From a virus: a DNA stretch of 64,000 nt. Positions 23,190 to 33,685 of the stretch are shown here, piece by piece. The stretch is from positions 41,600 to 105,599 of IMG/VR virus record IMGVR_UViG_3300020558_000217. The stretch is one strand, 5' to 3'. The notes below the pieces were generated by a model. The model did no database searches and was not told the origin of the DNA. It saw only the letters and a program-made list of their open reading frames with translations. The translations under genes and the position numbers were made by a program. Positions within the stretch are counted from its first letter, which is position 1, and each line of letters opens with the position of its first letter.

Positions 23190-26100
23190 ATGTCATTAGA
23201 TATAGATTTAAACGTTGCTCCTTACTACGATGACTATAACGAAAATAAAAATTATCATAGAATTCTTTTTAGACCATCAGTAGCGGTGCAAGCAAGAGAA
23301 TTAACTCAGCTTCAAACAATTCTTCAAAAACAGATAGAGCGTTTTGGAAATTGGGCATTTAGGAGCGGAGATATAGTATCTGGTTGTAATATCTCTGATA
23401 TTCCATCTCTTTCATATGTAAGACTTATGGATTTCGCTTCTAATGGATCAGCTAATACTGCAACATTAGATGTCACAGAATATATTAATGCAGTCGCTAC
23501 TAGCGTAACTAGTAATCTAAGAGCAAAAGTTTTATATGCTAATGCAGGTTTTAGTACCAATTATCCTGATACAAATATTTTATATTTAAGATATCTTAAT
23601 ACTGGAACTGGAGGGGAAAAAGTATTCTCTAATGGTGAACTCCTTACCTTTGTTCAAGTTTCAGAAGCAGGAAATACAGATTTAGCTAATGTATATTCTT
23701 GGGCTAATACTCTAGCTAATACTGTAACAACTGGAAATGCTCATGGTGTTACTGTTTCTGAAGGTATCATTTTTATCAATGGCAATTTCGTAAGAGTAGA
23801 GAACGAAACTTTCGGATTAGTTAATAATTTTGGAACTTATGCCGGCAATAACGTCATAGGGTTCGAATTAGTTGAACAAATTATTACTGAAACACAAGAC
23901 AACACTTTGTTGGATAATGCTCTAGGTTATTCTAACGAAAATGCGCCAGGAGCTCATCGTCTAAAAGTTTCGCCAATCATACTTTCTTTGACCGAAGAAC
24001 AAGCGGCGCTAACCGAGAAATTCAATCCGATTGCTTCATACAATTATGGCACTCTGGTAATCAAATACTCAGAATCTTCTAATTTGTATTCTATAGTAGG
24101 CGATGTTATTGCTAAAAGAACTTATGAAGAATCTGGGAATTATGTAGTAAATCCTTTTGCTGTTGATACAGTAACAAATGTTTTGGACAACAACGTTGAT
24201 ATAGCGCCTTCTTCTGCTAATAATGTTCTTGCTAGAGTAAGCGCAGGAATTGGTTATTCTCAGGGTAAAAGAGTTGAGCTTCTTAAAACAGCATATATCG
24301 ATATGCGTCGTGGCGTAGATACACAGACATTAAGTTCTCAACAGATCAGTTTCAATTATGGCAGTTATTTTATTTTAAATGAAGTATCAGGAACTTTTGA
24401 ATTTAATAAATCACAAACTGTTACTTTGTATGACAAACCACAACAGTCAGTAACTAATAGAACTTATGCTGGCACATCGCCTACGGGTAATAATATCGGA
24501 ACAGCAACAGTAAAATGTTATAGTTTTAATTCTGGTGTACCAGGAAGCGCATCTGCAACTTATTTGCTTCATATATTCAACATATCTCTAAATGCAGGGT
24601 ATAACAGTACTCAAATAAAATCTGTTTATTATAATGGTTCTAAAAAAGGAGTTGCTGATGTTTATTCTGTAGGATTGTTAGAAGATCAGTTCAAAAGACA
24701 ACTTTATTCTTTTGGTTTTTCTGGAATAAAAAACATTAGAGATCAAAGTAATAACGTCCAGACTAATTATATTTACAGAAATAAAGCCTCTGGAACTATG
24801 ACTACCACAGGTAATGCGACTATAACATTAACTTATTCTGCGCCTGGAGGCACAGATATACTTCCTTATGGTATAGGTATACTATCAGATGCTACTGCTT
24901 CTGAGTTTACTGTGGTTGCTACTGCTAATGTTGATTCTGCGGTATTAACAGGCACAGTCAGCGTAAATACAACATCAGTTAACGTTGTAGGAACTTCAAC
25001 AACGTTCACCAATAGATTTTATGTTGGAGACAACATAAAGGTAGGCACTGATATAAGAACAGTTATTTCAGTGTCAAATGCTACGTTTTTGACTGTCGAT
25101 GCTCCATTTGGTGCGACTAACGCTTCTGCGAATTATTACAAATCTTACATTAGTGGTAAAAACATTCCAATTTCTAGAACCTTCAGTTCTGGTCCTTCAA
25201 GTTTTATACAGGTAACAAACAGTACATCATTTACTATAAGTTCAGGTCAAATTCCTAGTTCATCTTTGAGTGTTGACATATTTTATAATACCCAAAGAAA
25301 TGTTGCATTACCCGCTAAAAAGGTAATCAAGAGAGATGTGTTTGTTAAAATTAACACAGCTTCTAATCCAAAAGGACCATGGTGTTTAGGATTTAGCGAT
25401 ATTTTTAAAGTAAATAAAATTTACGGATCTTCAAATGGAACTTATACAACAAACGGTGTAGATTTAACTACTAGCTTTACTTATGATACAGGTCAAAGAG
25501 ACACTCATTACGATTTGGGTTATTTGTATTCTAAGGGCTCATATAGTTCATCATCCTTCCCTAATATTTTAGTTCAACTTGACTATTTTGCTGTAAATAC
25601 TGCACCAGGAGTAGGCTTCTTTTCAGTAGAATCTTATCCCGTCGATGATGCAAATACTGCAAACACTAATGCGATACAGACCAAAGATATTCCACTTTAT
25701 GTTGACGAAAATGGCGCTAAGTTACCTCTTAGAGATTTCATAGATTTCAGAACTCCTTGTGCAATCACAGCTAACGACACAGGTACAGTTGATACATCTA
25801 ATTCTACTCAAGTTACTACAGCTATAAGTTATGCATCAGTCAATCCTGCTTCGACTTTGACTTTAAGCACCGGCGATGCTACATCAGGTTTGAACGTCCC
25901 TGCTTATGGTAAAAATCTAGAAGCGGATTATACTAGATACCTACCTAGAAAAGATTTAATCCTAATAACTCCAGATAATGTTCTTAAAGTTAAAGAAGGC
26001 GTTTCTAGCCAGAGTCCACAAACTCCTCTATGGCCAGATAATGCTATGGTTCTTTCTGTATTGAATATACCACCATATCCTTCTCTTTCTTCAGATCAAC

Positions 26101-27029
26101 TTGATTCGTTTTATCCTATAAATCAAAACTCTAAAAATTTGATTAGAGATACATCAACAGCAATATCTGGAAGTATAGTTAGTAACCGTAGATATACTAT
26201 GAAAGATATTGGTACTCTAGACCAAAGAATTACTAATTTAGAATATTATACGCAATTAACTCTGTTAGAAAAAGCTGCTAAGGATTTGTCAGTAACAGAC
26301 GCAAATGGTCTTGATAGATTCAAAAACGGAATTTTCGTAGATCCTTTTTCTGATTTTTCTCTTGGGGATGTTTCCAGCACAGAGTATTCTATAGCTATTG
26401 ATTCAGCCAAAGGAGTGGCAAGGCCAAGAATCATAAGAGAAGTTTTTAATATTAATTTTAATAGTTCTAGTTCTATAAACACAAGAAAAACAGGCAGATT
26501 AATTACCATCGATTATGTCGAAGTACCATTTATTCAACAATATTATGCTACTAAGTATCGTAGTTCTGCTCTTGTTGCATACGCTTGGAATGGAACTCTA
26601 TTATTAATTCCACCATTCGATAATAATAGCGATATTCATAATACTGGTTCTATAAATATTACTATAGATAACACCAAACCTTGGAAAGATTTCGCAGCTA
26701 GTCCTTTTGGCTCTTCTTATGGAGAATGGAGAACAACTACTACTACAACCTCTGATACAGTTATAACTGGAACGCAGAATATAATTAATAGAGATATAGG
26801 ATCATTGGGCGTTGCAGGAGCTGGTAGAGAAATTGCTGGCCCTAGAAGATTTAATGTCGGTTCAGGATCTTGGAATGGCACCGTTGATCTGTTGACAGAA
26901 TCTGGTAGAGAATTAGCTTTGTCATTGGCGGCACAAGAATTGGGTGTTAACGTAGACGTCATCAGAGGTCATCTAACTGTGGTGTACGATGAGGGTATAC
27001 CAGGCTATGAAAGAACATTCAATTTTTAA
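23190..27029 (+). CDS. Large virion structural protein (DUF4815-like)
   Basis: 1279 residues. N-terminus YDDYNENKNYHRILFRPSVA and QARELTQLQTILQKQIERFG recall large phage structural proteins of the DUF4815 type found near baseplate genes in marine T4-like phages. A small beta module near residues 590-650 (VVGTSTTFTNRFYVGDNI) recurs in the next gene. C-terminal third has a Tyr-Pro-rich folded segment and ends QELGVNVDVIRGHLTVVYDE. Probably the upper baseplate or a fibre connector (gp10 position). Confidence 0.65.
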   Translation: MSLDIDLNVAPYYDDYNENKNYHRILFRPSVAVQARELTQLQTILQKQIERFGNWAFRSGDIVSGCNISDIPSLSYVRLMDFASNGSANTATLDVTEYINAVATSVTSNLRAKVLYANAGFSTNYPDTNILYLRYLNTGTGGEKVFSNGELLTFVQVSEAGNTDLANVYSWANTLANTVTTGNAHGVTVSEGIIFINGNFVRVENETFGLVNNFGTYAGNNVIGFELVEQIITETQDNTLLDNALGYSNENAPGAHRLKVSPIILSLTEEQAALTEKFNPIASYNYGTLVIKYSESSNLYSIVGDVIAKRTYEESGNYVVNPFAVDTVTNVLDNNVDIAPSSANNVLARVSAGIGYSQGKRVELLKTAYIDMRRGVDTQTLSSQQISFNYGSYFILNEVSGTFEFNKSQTVTLYDKPQQSVTNRTYAGTSPTGNNIGTATVKCYSFNSGVPGSASATYLLHIFNISLNAGYNSTQIKSVYYNGSKKGVADVYSVGLLEDQFKRQLYSFGFSGIKNIRDQSNNVQTNYIYRNKASGTMTTTGNATITLTYSAPGGTDILPYGIGILSDATASEFTVVATANVDSAVLTGTVSVNTTSVNVVGTSTTFTNRFYVGDNIKVGTDIRTVISVSNATFLTVDAPFGATNASANYYKSYISGKNIPISRTFSSGPSSFIQVTNSTSFTISSGQIPSSSLSVDIFYNTQRNVALPAKKVIKRDVFVKINTASNPKGPWCLGFSDIFKVNKIYGSSNGTYTTNGVDLTTSFTYDTGQRDTHYDLGYLYSKGSYSSSSFPNILVQLDYFAVNTAPGVGFFSVESYPVDDANTANTNAIQTKDIPLYVDENGAKLPLRDFIDFRTPCAITANDTGTVDTSNSTQVTTAISYASVNPASTLTLSTGDATSGLNVPAYGKNLEADYTRYLPRKDLILITPDNVLKVKEGVSSQSPQTPLWPDNAMVLSVLNIPPYPSLSSDQLDSFYPINQNSKNLIRDTSTAISGSIVSNRRYTMKDIGTLDQRITNLEYYTQLTLLEKAAKDLSVTDANGLDRFKNGIFVDPFSDFSLGDVSSTEYSIAIDSAKGVARPRIIREVFNINFNSSSSINTRKTGRLITIDYVEVPFIQQYYATKYRSSALVAYAWNGTLLLIPPFDNNSDIHNTGSINITIDNTKPWKDFAASPFGSSYGEWRTTTTTTSDTVITGTQNIINRDIGSLGVAGAGREIAGPRRFNVGSGSWNGTVDLLTESGRELALSLAAQELGVNVDVIRGHLTVVYDEGIPGYERTFNF

Positions 27030-27051
27030 TGAATTGATCTAGGAGATAAAA

Positions 27052-29757
27052 TTGGCAGCAACTAGTACAACCACTACCACTTCAATAAATAATTCTGTAA
27101 GATCAGGCACGCAACTAGTAGTAGATTCTATTTCTAGTACTCAAACGGTTGGTTCTTTTGCCACTGATATTTCATTACAACCATATATAAACAGCCGAAT
27201 TATTTCTTTCTTAGCGTTTAATATGAGACCTAATGAAAGAATGCATATATTTTTCGATAGTATTAACGTTGATGAATATTGCGCTCCAGCAGTGATTGAC
27301 GCCAATAACAAATACGTATTACCTGCATCACTAGATAGTTCAGATTCAACTCAAATTGCTAAAAATGGTGATTGGGGTACACCAATATTTTCTGATTCTT
27401 TAGGTGTAGTAGCAGGGCAATTTTATATTCCTGCTGGTAAATTTAAAACTGGAGACAGGCTTGTTCAAATTACAGATGTAGACAGTTTAGTACTAGGAGG
27501 CTCTGCCTTTACTACTATGTCTTCTGCATATTTTACAGCGTCAAATCTTAATGTTACTAAACAAGCAATAACTTTGACTACTGTAAACCCTGAATTGAGA
27601 TCTATTCCTATTGAAGAATCAGTAGTAACCACGTCTACAAATGTTGTTATCAGAGAATTACCAGACATAATTAATGTAAGAGCTAATGCTTGGGAACCTA
27701 TAGCACAAGCGTTGACCATAAACACACCTCAAAACGAATCTGGCATTTTTGCAACTTCTTTAGAACTTTATTTTAAACAGAAAGCGCAAACCTCTGAACA
27801 CGGCGTGACAGTTTACCTGTGCGAGATAGATAACGGTTATCCTAATGGTAACGCTGTTCTTCCTTTTTCTAGAGTGCATTTACCATATAGTAATATCAAC
27901 ATAAGCAACACTTCTACAGTTTCTACCAAGTTCACTTTTGAAGCTCCTGTGTTTTTGGCTAATAAAACAACTTATGCATTTGTTGTAAAGCCAGACGCAA
28001 ATGATCCAGATTATTTTGTCTGGAGCGCAAATCTAGGCGACATCGACGTATCAACTGGATTTCAAGTTTCCAGCCAGCCAGCCATAGGAACAGCTTTTTA
28101 TGGAGCTACTGAAACACAATGGACAGCTCTTCAGACAGAATATATTAAGTTCAAACTTAACAGAGCAAGTTTTCAGTATAATTCTGCTAATGCGGTTTTT
28201 AATAATTCTAATACTGAATATTTGACTGTTTTCAATTTAGGTTATAGTAATACTTCTGTAGGTATAGTACCAGGAGATATAGTTTTTAACTCGACCAATT
28301 CTTTGTCTAACTCTTCTGGAGGAACAGTTAATACTTCCATTAGAGCAACAGTTAATTATTATGATAGCGTTAGAGGAATTTTGTATTGCGAATCATCTAC
28401 TGGTAATTTCGTTTCCAACACTTTTGTGCAAGTTCACAGATTCGCTAACAATTCATTATCTTCTTCGCCGAACAATGTCACTTTAATAGCGTATGCTAAT
28501 ACTTCTTCTCTTTATAATCCTGGCGTTAATGCTCTTGTTCCTCAATTTGCTACTATTTCGCCTCCAGGAACAACTTTGAATTTCACATATACAGGAACTA
28601 ATAACACATATTCTATAGATTCCGAAGAGTATAAAGTTAATCCTGGTTATGAAACTGAATTTTACGATTATGAAAGAATTGTTGTTTCTAAATCAAATGA
28701 AATGGCCTCTATGAGCGGTAACAAATCTGTTACCATAAAAGGGAATATGACTACAGATACTGAATATTTGTCTCCTGTGATCGATACGGCCAGGCAACAA
28801 GAACTAGTAATTAAAAATGATATTGATCCTGTAGAAATCAAATATAATGAATTTTTCAATTCAGGTAACACGAAGTCAAAATATGTATCTCAAATAGTCA
28901 CATTGGCTGACGGTCAAGATGCAGAAGATTTACAAGTTCTATTAACTGCATTCAAGCCTGTGGGTTCATCTATTCAAGTATGGGCTAAATTTCTAAACAA
29001 AGAAGATCCTCGACCTATGAGTCAGCAAACATGGACTCCTTTGTTAAACGATTCAATTGATGTTTATTCTGACCCTAGTAATCCAAACGATTTCAGAGAA
29101 TTGAAGTATTCACTAGGAAGTTATTACAGTAAAATTATAAGAACAGGAACTATTACATGTTCTAATACTAGCAACACTATTGCCGGTAATGGTACTTTGT
29201 TTACAACAGAACTAGAACCTGGATGGTATATTAATACTAAAACTTCTAAGGATATTCTTTTACAAGAAAGAACTAGAAAAATAGTATCTATTACTAATAG
29301 TACTAGTGTTGTATTAGATAGCCCATTTTTTGGTAATTATACCAATGAACCTTATTATCTAGTTGCGCCTCCAACTACTGCTTGGTTGTCTACAGAGGCC
29401 TCTGTTCAATTAACAGGAAACGTTAGCACATATACTACAAACAACAGCATAGTTGGTAACGGAACTTTGTTCGCAACTGAGTTACTGCCAGGTAATATAA
29501 TTAATGTTGCTGGTGATTCTCAAACAATACTTTCTATCACTAATTCAACATTTTTGACAGTAGGCACGCCATGGTCGTCAAACAATTCAGGAGCTAATGC
29601 TTATGTTATAAGTGCTCCAGGCGTAACTTATCTTAATGAAAATTTGAATCTATATTCTTCGTTCAATAGATTTCAATTAAAAATTATACTTCAATCTAAT
29701 GACACTTCTAAGGTTCCGATTATGGATGATCTTAGAGTTCTAGCTTTGCAGATGTGA
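27052..29757 (+). CDS. Virion structural protein, baseplate/fibre connector
   Basis: 901 residues from TTG 27052 (RBS TAGGAG). Features: Thr-rich start (TSTTTTTS), NMRPNERMHIFFDSINVDEY, a jelly-roll-like region, then two copies of a beta module (GNGTLFTTELEPGWYIN and GNGTLFATELLPGNIIN) near residues 710-870, and a final LKIILQSNDTSKVPIMDDLR segment. Similar proteins follow the DUF4815 type protein in T4-like phages of marine bacteria. Exact role unknown. Confidence 0.6.
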   Translation: MAATSTTTTTSINNSVRSGTQLVVDSISSTQTVGSFATDISLQPYINSRIISFLAFNMRPNERMHIFFDSINVDEYCAPAVIDANNKYVLPASLDSSDSTQIAKNGDWGTPIFSDSLGVVAGQFYIPAGKFKTGDRLVQITDVDSLVLGGSAFTTMSSAYFTASNLNVTKQAITLTTVNPELRSIPIEESVVTTSTNVVIRELPDIINVRANAWEPIAQALTINTPQNESGIFATSLELYFKQKAQTSEHGVTVYLCEIDNGYPNGNAVLPFSRVHLPYSNINISNTSTVSTKFTFEAPVFLANKTTYAFVVKPDANDPDYFVWSANLGDIDVSTGFQVSSQPAIGTAFYGATETQWTALQTEYIKFKLNRASFQYNSANAVFNNSNTEYLTVFNLGYSNTSVGIVPGDIVFNSTNSLSNSSGGTVNTSIRATVNYYDSVRGILYCESSTGNFVSNTFVQVHRFANNSLSSSPNNVTLIAYANTSSLYNPGVNALVPQFATISPPGTTLNFTYTGTNNTYSIDSEEYKVNPGYETEFYDYERIVVSKSNEMASMSGNKSVTIKGNMTTDTEYLSPVIDTARQQELVIKNDIDPVEIKYNEFFNSGNTKSKYVSQIVTLADGQDAEDLQVLLTAFKPVGSSIQVWAKFLNKEDPRPMSQQTWTPLLNDSIDVYSDPSNPNDFRELKYSLGSYYSKIIRTGTITCSNTSNTIAGNGTLFTTELEPGWYINTKTSKDILLQERTRKIVSITNSTSVVLDSPFFGNYTNEPYYLVAPPTTAWLSTEASVQLTGNVSTYTTNNSIVGNGTLFATELLPGNIINVAGDSQTILSITNSTFLTVGTPWSSNNSGANAYVISAPGVTYLNENLNLYSSFNRFQLKIILQSNDTSKVPIMDDLRVLALQM

Positions 29758-29761
29758 TAAA

Positions 29762-29977
29762 ATGAATAATAAATATTACAGAACAGATTTTGAAGGTTTA
29801 GTAAAAGATCCGCATAGCGGAGCAGTTTTGAACGTGGATAATAATAAATTGGAAGCATATAAAAAACAGAAAGCTGCTTTCATGTTAAATGTTGAAAATA
29901 ATGAAAGAATCAATAAAGTCGAAAAAGATCTTAACGAAATTAAAGAAATGTTAAATCAACTCTTAAAAAGAAGTTAA
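29762..29977 (+). CDS. Small coiled-coil protein, 71 aa
   Basis: Begins NNKYYRTDFEGLVKDPHSGAV and ends with a coiled coil (NNERINKVEKDLNEIKEMLN). Similar small proteins sit between connector and fibre genes in related phages; they may be fibre-assembly chaperones or a minor virion piece. Four bases separate it from the genes on either side. Confidence 0.6.
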   Translation: MNNKYYRTDFEGLVKDPHSGAVLNVDNNKLEAYKKQKAAFMLNVENNERINKVEKDLNEIKEMLNQLLKRS

Positions 29978-29980
29978 TAA

Positions 29981-32900
29981 ATGACAGTAAATGTTTCCAA
30001 CGTAGGCACAAATAATACTTTTGATTTTTGGCGCAATAGAACCAATGAAATGGCTTACACTTTTTCAGTGTTGGCTGTCACTGCCAATGGTTCTAATGCA
30101 GCTGTAGGTAATGCTGCGATTACTGGTAAATTTACTGCCGATTCTTTAGTTATTAATACAACTGCTCAAGTTAATAACGCTCTATTGGTTGGTAATAATA
30201 CTGTAGATGCTTTTAATTTCACGTTAGTTAATACGTCAGCAATATCTGTAGGTAACTCTACAGTAAATTCTTTCTTGGATTTCAACTCTCTCAATACATA
30301 TGCTGTTTATGTTGGTTCTAACGTTGTTGTTAATACCAATCAGTTGTTTATTACCAGTTCCACAGGTGGAAATACTACGAACGTAATAGCCAACAGCTCA
30401 ACTCTACTTTTCAGATCTAACACAACAGTAAATACAATAGCCAATTCTACATTAGTTCAGATTACTAATGGCGCTGCATTAGCTGTATTGAATTTCAATT
30501 CTTTATCTATTGGAAATTCTTTAGTAAATAGTACATCTATTTCTATGGTTGGTTCCAACAGCCTTTTTGCTAACACTGAAGCAGTGACTGTTGGATCTAA
30601 TGTGTTCATGAACACATCAACAATTGTAATCGGTAATACTTTTACAAATGTATTATCTAACTCTAGTTCAATTCTTGTTGGTAACACAACAATAAACACT
30701 TTCGCTAATTCTTCATTAGTAAAAGTTGCTAACTCTACAATTTCGGCTAATATTGAACCGCATAGATTAATTGTAGGAACTTCAATAGTCAATAGCACAA
30801 TTATTACAACTGGCGCTGGTGGTTTAGTTGCAAATACCACAGCCATTACAGTCGGTTCTAATGTTGTAGCTAACACCTCACAATTTATTATTAGTGTATC
30901 TACTTCTAACGTTTTGGTCAATGCCATAGCTGTGGATATTGGTAATACTACTGTAAATTCTCTGGCTAATGCTACTTTAATTAGAATAGCTAATTCTACA
31001 GGTTCTGCTAATCTTAATCCTATAAGTCTAACTATTGGAACTTCGCTAGTTAATAGCACCATTATTACAACTGGATCCAACAGTCTTATAGCTAATACTA
31101 GTACTGTAAGAGTTGCTGCTAATATTCAGATTAATACTTCTTCTTATTTCGTAGGCAATAGCACTTTATATTCAGATCAAAGTATTAATAGATTCATTAT
31201 TGCTAATAATTCAGGATCGGCAAATCTAGATCCAATAAGTCTGACCGTTGGAACTTCTTTAGTAAACAGCACAGTTATCACAACTGGAGCTAGTGGGTTT
31301 ACTGCCAATACTACTGCTATGCAGGTTACAACTGCAACAATTGGCAACTCTTCAGGTTTTTGGACAACGGGAACAGTTAATGCAGCGATTCATTCAGTAG
31401 GAACATCAACTATCGCTAATAGTTCTGGTGTTTATACTACAGTAGTTAATGCAGCGATTCATTCAGTTGGAACTTCTACGATTGCTAATGCTACTGGTGT
31501 TTATACTGGTATTGTTAATGCGGCAGTTCATTCTGTTGGAACTTCCACAATCGCTAATGCTACTGGCGTTTACGCTACAATTGTAAACGCCGCAACATTA
31601 AGTGTTGGAACTTCTACGATTGCTAATGCTACTGGCGTATATACTGGCATTGTTAATGGTTCTAGTATTACAGTAGGAACATCAACAATTGCTAATGCTA
31701 CTGGTGTATATACTGGCATTGTTAATGGTTCTAGTATCACTGTTGGAACCTCTACAATTGCAAATTCTACTGGTGTTTATACTCCTATCATTAACGCAGC
31801 AGTTCATTCTGTTGGAACTTCCACAATCGCCAATAGTTCTGGCGTTTACGCTCCTGTTGTTAACGCATCTACAATTAGCGTCGGAACTTCTTTTGTATCT
31901 AACTCTTCAGTGCTGAATCATACCGGAACGGCGAACATTTCAGGTAATGTTCAATTTAGTGGAACATATGCCAACGTGTCTGGTAATATGTTCGTCAGAG
32001 GCGATCTAGCAGTTTCTGGTAATATTAGTTATACTGGTATTTCTACAGCTGACCTTGTACCAGCAGTTGGTGACATTTATAGTCTAGGTAATACAACATT
32101 CAAATGGTCAACTCTTTGGTCTCAGTTTGCAAACGTAGCTCAAAGCATTACAGTAGGTAATACTTCTTTTATTAACGCTTCTGGCGCTTATGTTACTACA
32201 ATTAATGCAGCAGTACATTCTGTAGGAACATCAACTATCGCTAATTCTACTGGCGTTTATACTCCTATTATTAATGCAGCCTCTCATACAGTTGGAACTT
32301 CTACTATAGCCAACTCCACTGGCGTTTACACTGGCGTTGTTAATGGTTCTAGTATTACTGTCGGAACATCAACTATAGCCAACTCCACTGGTGTTTACAC
32401 TGGCGTTGTCAATGGATCCAGCGTTACAGTTGGTACTTCTACAATCGCTAATTCTACTGGAGTTTACACTGGCGTTGTTAATGCTTCTACTCTCAGCGTT
32501 GGATCTATTTTTACTGCAAATGCTCTTGGTATTAATACTACAGCAGTTGATGCTTCGGTTGAAGTTGTAGTTGGTAATTCAACAGTTAATGTTATCGTAA
32601 GTAACACTTCTGTTAGAATATCGAATTCTACTACAAATGTTTCTATAACTAATCCTAATACTACTGCTATTTCATCAGGCCAATATTTCTTGAATGCTAA
32701 TGGACAATGGAGTCTAGTAGTTACTGGACCTGTAACCAATGGCACTATTATTACTACCGGAACAAGCGCTCAAGAAATTGATGCCTATTCTATGGTTTCA
32801 TTCCCAGCTGCTGAATATATAATCAGCGTTGTTGATAATGTAGCCAACAATCGTTATATGTCAAAAATATTAACAACCCACGACAGAGCAACTGGATATA

Positions 32901-33043
32901 TGACAGAATTTGCTACTATAACAACAAACACAAACGTAGGAACATTTAGTTTCATAGCACCAAATGTATCACACGTTTCACTAAGATTTACTCCAGTATC
33001 TACTAACACTACAGTCAAATATGTCAGGACAATAGTAACGTAA
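29981..33043 (+). CDS. Long repetitive tail fibre, 1020 aa
   Basis: Unique N-terminus (NVSNVGTNNTFDFWRNRTNEM) for attachment, then about 400 residues of loosely repeated VGNSTVNxxxNSTxxxxxN beta segments, then 23-residue repeats VNAAVHSVGTSTIANATGVY.. (about eight copies, then about four to five after a unique spacer) and a C-terminal folded head (EYIISVVDNVANNRYMSKIL). Extremely rich in Ser, Thr, Asn, Val and Gly, few charges: a fibrous beta-solenoid. The repeats are probably the shaft, the C-terminus the tip or joint. Confidence 0.75.
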   Translation: MTVNVSNVGTNNTFDFWRNRTNEMAYTFSVLAVTANGSNAAVGNAAITGKFTADSLVINTTAQVNNALLVGNNTVDAFNFTLVNTSAISVGNSTVNSFLDFNSLNTYAVYVGSNVVVNTNQLFITSSTGGNTTNVIANSSTLLFRSNTTVNTIANSTLVQITNGAALAVLNFNSLSIGNSLVNSTSISMVGSNSLFANTEAVTVGSNVFMNTSTIVIGNTFTNVLSNSSSILVGNTTINTFANSSLVKVANSTISANIEPHRLIVGTSIVNSTIITTGAGGLVANTTAITVGSNVVANTSQFIISVSTSNVLVNAIAVDIGNTTVNSLANATLIRIANSTGSANLNPISLTIGTSLVNSTIITTGSNSLIANTSTVRVAANIQINTSSYFVGNSTLYSDQSINRFIIANNSGSANLDPISLTVGTSLVNSTVITTGASGFTANTTAMQVTTATIGNSSGFWTTGTVNAAIHSVGTSTIANSSGVYTTVVNAAIHSVGTSTIANATGVYTGIVNAAVHSVGTSTIANATGVYATIVNAATLSVGTSTIANATGVYTGIVNGSSITVGTSTIANATGVYTGIVNGSSITVGTSTIANSTGVYTPIINAAVHSVGTSTIANSSGVYAPVVNASTISVGTSFVSNSSVLNHTGTANISGNVQFSGTYANVSGNMFVRGDLAVSGNISYTGISTADLVPAVGDIYSLGNTTFKWSTLWSQFANVAQSITVGNTSFINASGAYVTTINAAVHSVGTSTIANSTGVYTPIINAASHTVGTSTIANSTGVYTGVVNGSSITVGTSTIANSTGVYTGVVNGSSVTVGTSTIANSTGVYTGVVNASTLSVGSIFTANALGINTTAVDASVEVVVGNSTVNVIVSNTSVRISNSTTNVSITNPNTTAISSGQYFLNANGQWSLVVTGPVTNGTIITTGTSAQEIDAYSMVSFPAAEYIISVVDNVANNRYMSKILTTHDRATGYMTEFATITTNTNVGTFSFIAPNVSHVSLRFTPVSTNTTVKYVRTIVT
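31376..31892 (+). repeat. 69-bp tandem repeats in fibre gene, array 1
   Basis: Seven full and one partial copies of a 69-base unit encoding 23 residues (VNAAxHSVGTSTIANxxGVY plus two to three variable residues). Synonymous and conservative changes show the array is protein-selected. Confidence 0.85.
32201..32510 (+). repeat. 69-bp tandem repeats in fibre gene, array 2
   Basis: Four full copies and one partial copy of the same 69-base unit as array 1, after a unique 300-base spacer that encodes a joint-like segment. Confidence 0.85.
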
Positions 33044-33372
33044 TGGCCACTAAAGCTAACTTAGTAATAGATCAAGGAACAACCTTTTCGACCGATTTAA
33101 CATTGACGGACGAAAACGGAGACGCTTTGAATCTGAATGGCTATTCAGCAAACTCTCAAGTTAGAAAATGGTACTCATCTTCTAATGCTGCTGCAGTTTT
33201 CTCAACTTCTATAAATGTAGTTTCTAGCATTGTTACAATATCATTAACAGCCAACCAAACTAGTAATCTAGTTGCTGGTAGATATGTCTACGATGTAGAA
33301 CTTAATGATGGTTCTACAACTTCTAGAATTGTTGAGGGTATTATTACAGTCACACCTCAAGTCACGAGATAA
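33043..33372 (+). CDS. Small Ig-like fibre-associated protein, 109 aa
   Basis: A single beta-sandwich: DQGTTFSTDLTLTDENGDAL, then SQVRKWYSSSNAA, VTISLTANQTSNLVAGRYVYDVEL and a final VEGIITVTP strand. This is the BppU-like/Ig fold of small phage receptor-device proteins found in T4-like phages. The stop-start overlap (TAATGG) with the long fibre suggests it binds that fibre. Confidence 0.65.
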   Translation: MATKANLVIDQGTTFSTDLTLTDENGDALNLNGYSANSQVRKWYSSSNAAAVFSTSINVVSSIVTISLTANQTSNLVAGRYVYDVELNDGSTTSRIVEGIITVTPQVTR

Positions 33373-33374
33373 AA

Positions 33375-33650
33375 ATGGTAAACGTCGTAGTAGGTAGAAG
33401 AAGGGATATTCGCGTTTCCGCTAATGCAACAAGCGGAATCATAGACACAACAGTGCCTGTTACTATTAAAAATACGCCTACTTTATCAAGCATGGAATCT
33501 ACACAAAGATTAGATAGTTTGCTGGATGTCATTTCTAGCGGAGAAACTAATGGGGCGGTTCCTGTTTATGATTCTTCTATTGACAAATATGTAGTTCAAA
33601 AATTGAATTTAACTGATGTAGATGGCGGGTTAGATGGCGGGACGTTTTAA
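33375..33650 (+). CDS. Small virion protein with DGGTF end, 91 aa
   Basis: N-terminus VVVGRRRDIRVSAN is basic and beta-rich; the middle ESTQRLDSLLDVISSGETNGAV could be a helix pair; it ends TDVDGGLDGGTF. The same DGGxF terminus occurs on the 657-aa fibre next door, pointing to a shared binding or trimming signal. Function unknown. Confidence 0.6.
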   Translation: MVNVVVGRRRDIRVSANATSGIIDTTVPVTIKNTPTLSSMESTQRLDSLLDVISSGETNGAVPVYDSSIDKYVVQKLNLTDVDGGLDGGTF

Positions 33651-33653
33651 AAA

Positions 33654-33661
33654 TATAAATA
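33654..33661 (+). promoter_or_regulatory. T4-type late promoter
   Basis: Exact TATAAATA, 25 bases before the fibre ATG at 33686, in the short gap after the DGGTF protein. Confidence 0.7.
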
Positions 33662-33685
33662 TATAAAACAGGAGCAGTATTTTAA

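Noticed and set aside
30457-31080. Antisense 207-aa frame inside the long fibre gene
   Set aside because: Produced by the repeated Asn/Thr/Ser codons on the sense strand; no RBS and repetitive Val/Leu-rich product.
31376-32510. CRISPR-like repeat array
   Set aside because: The 69-base units are in-frame, contiguous, vary at third codon positions and have no spacers; they are protein repeats.
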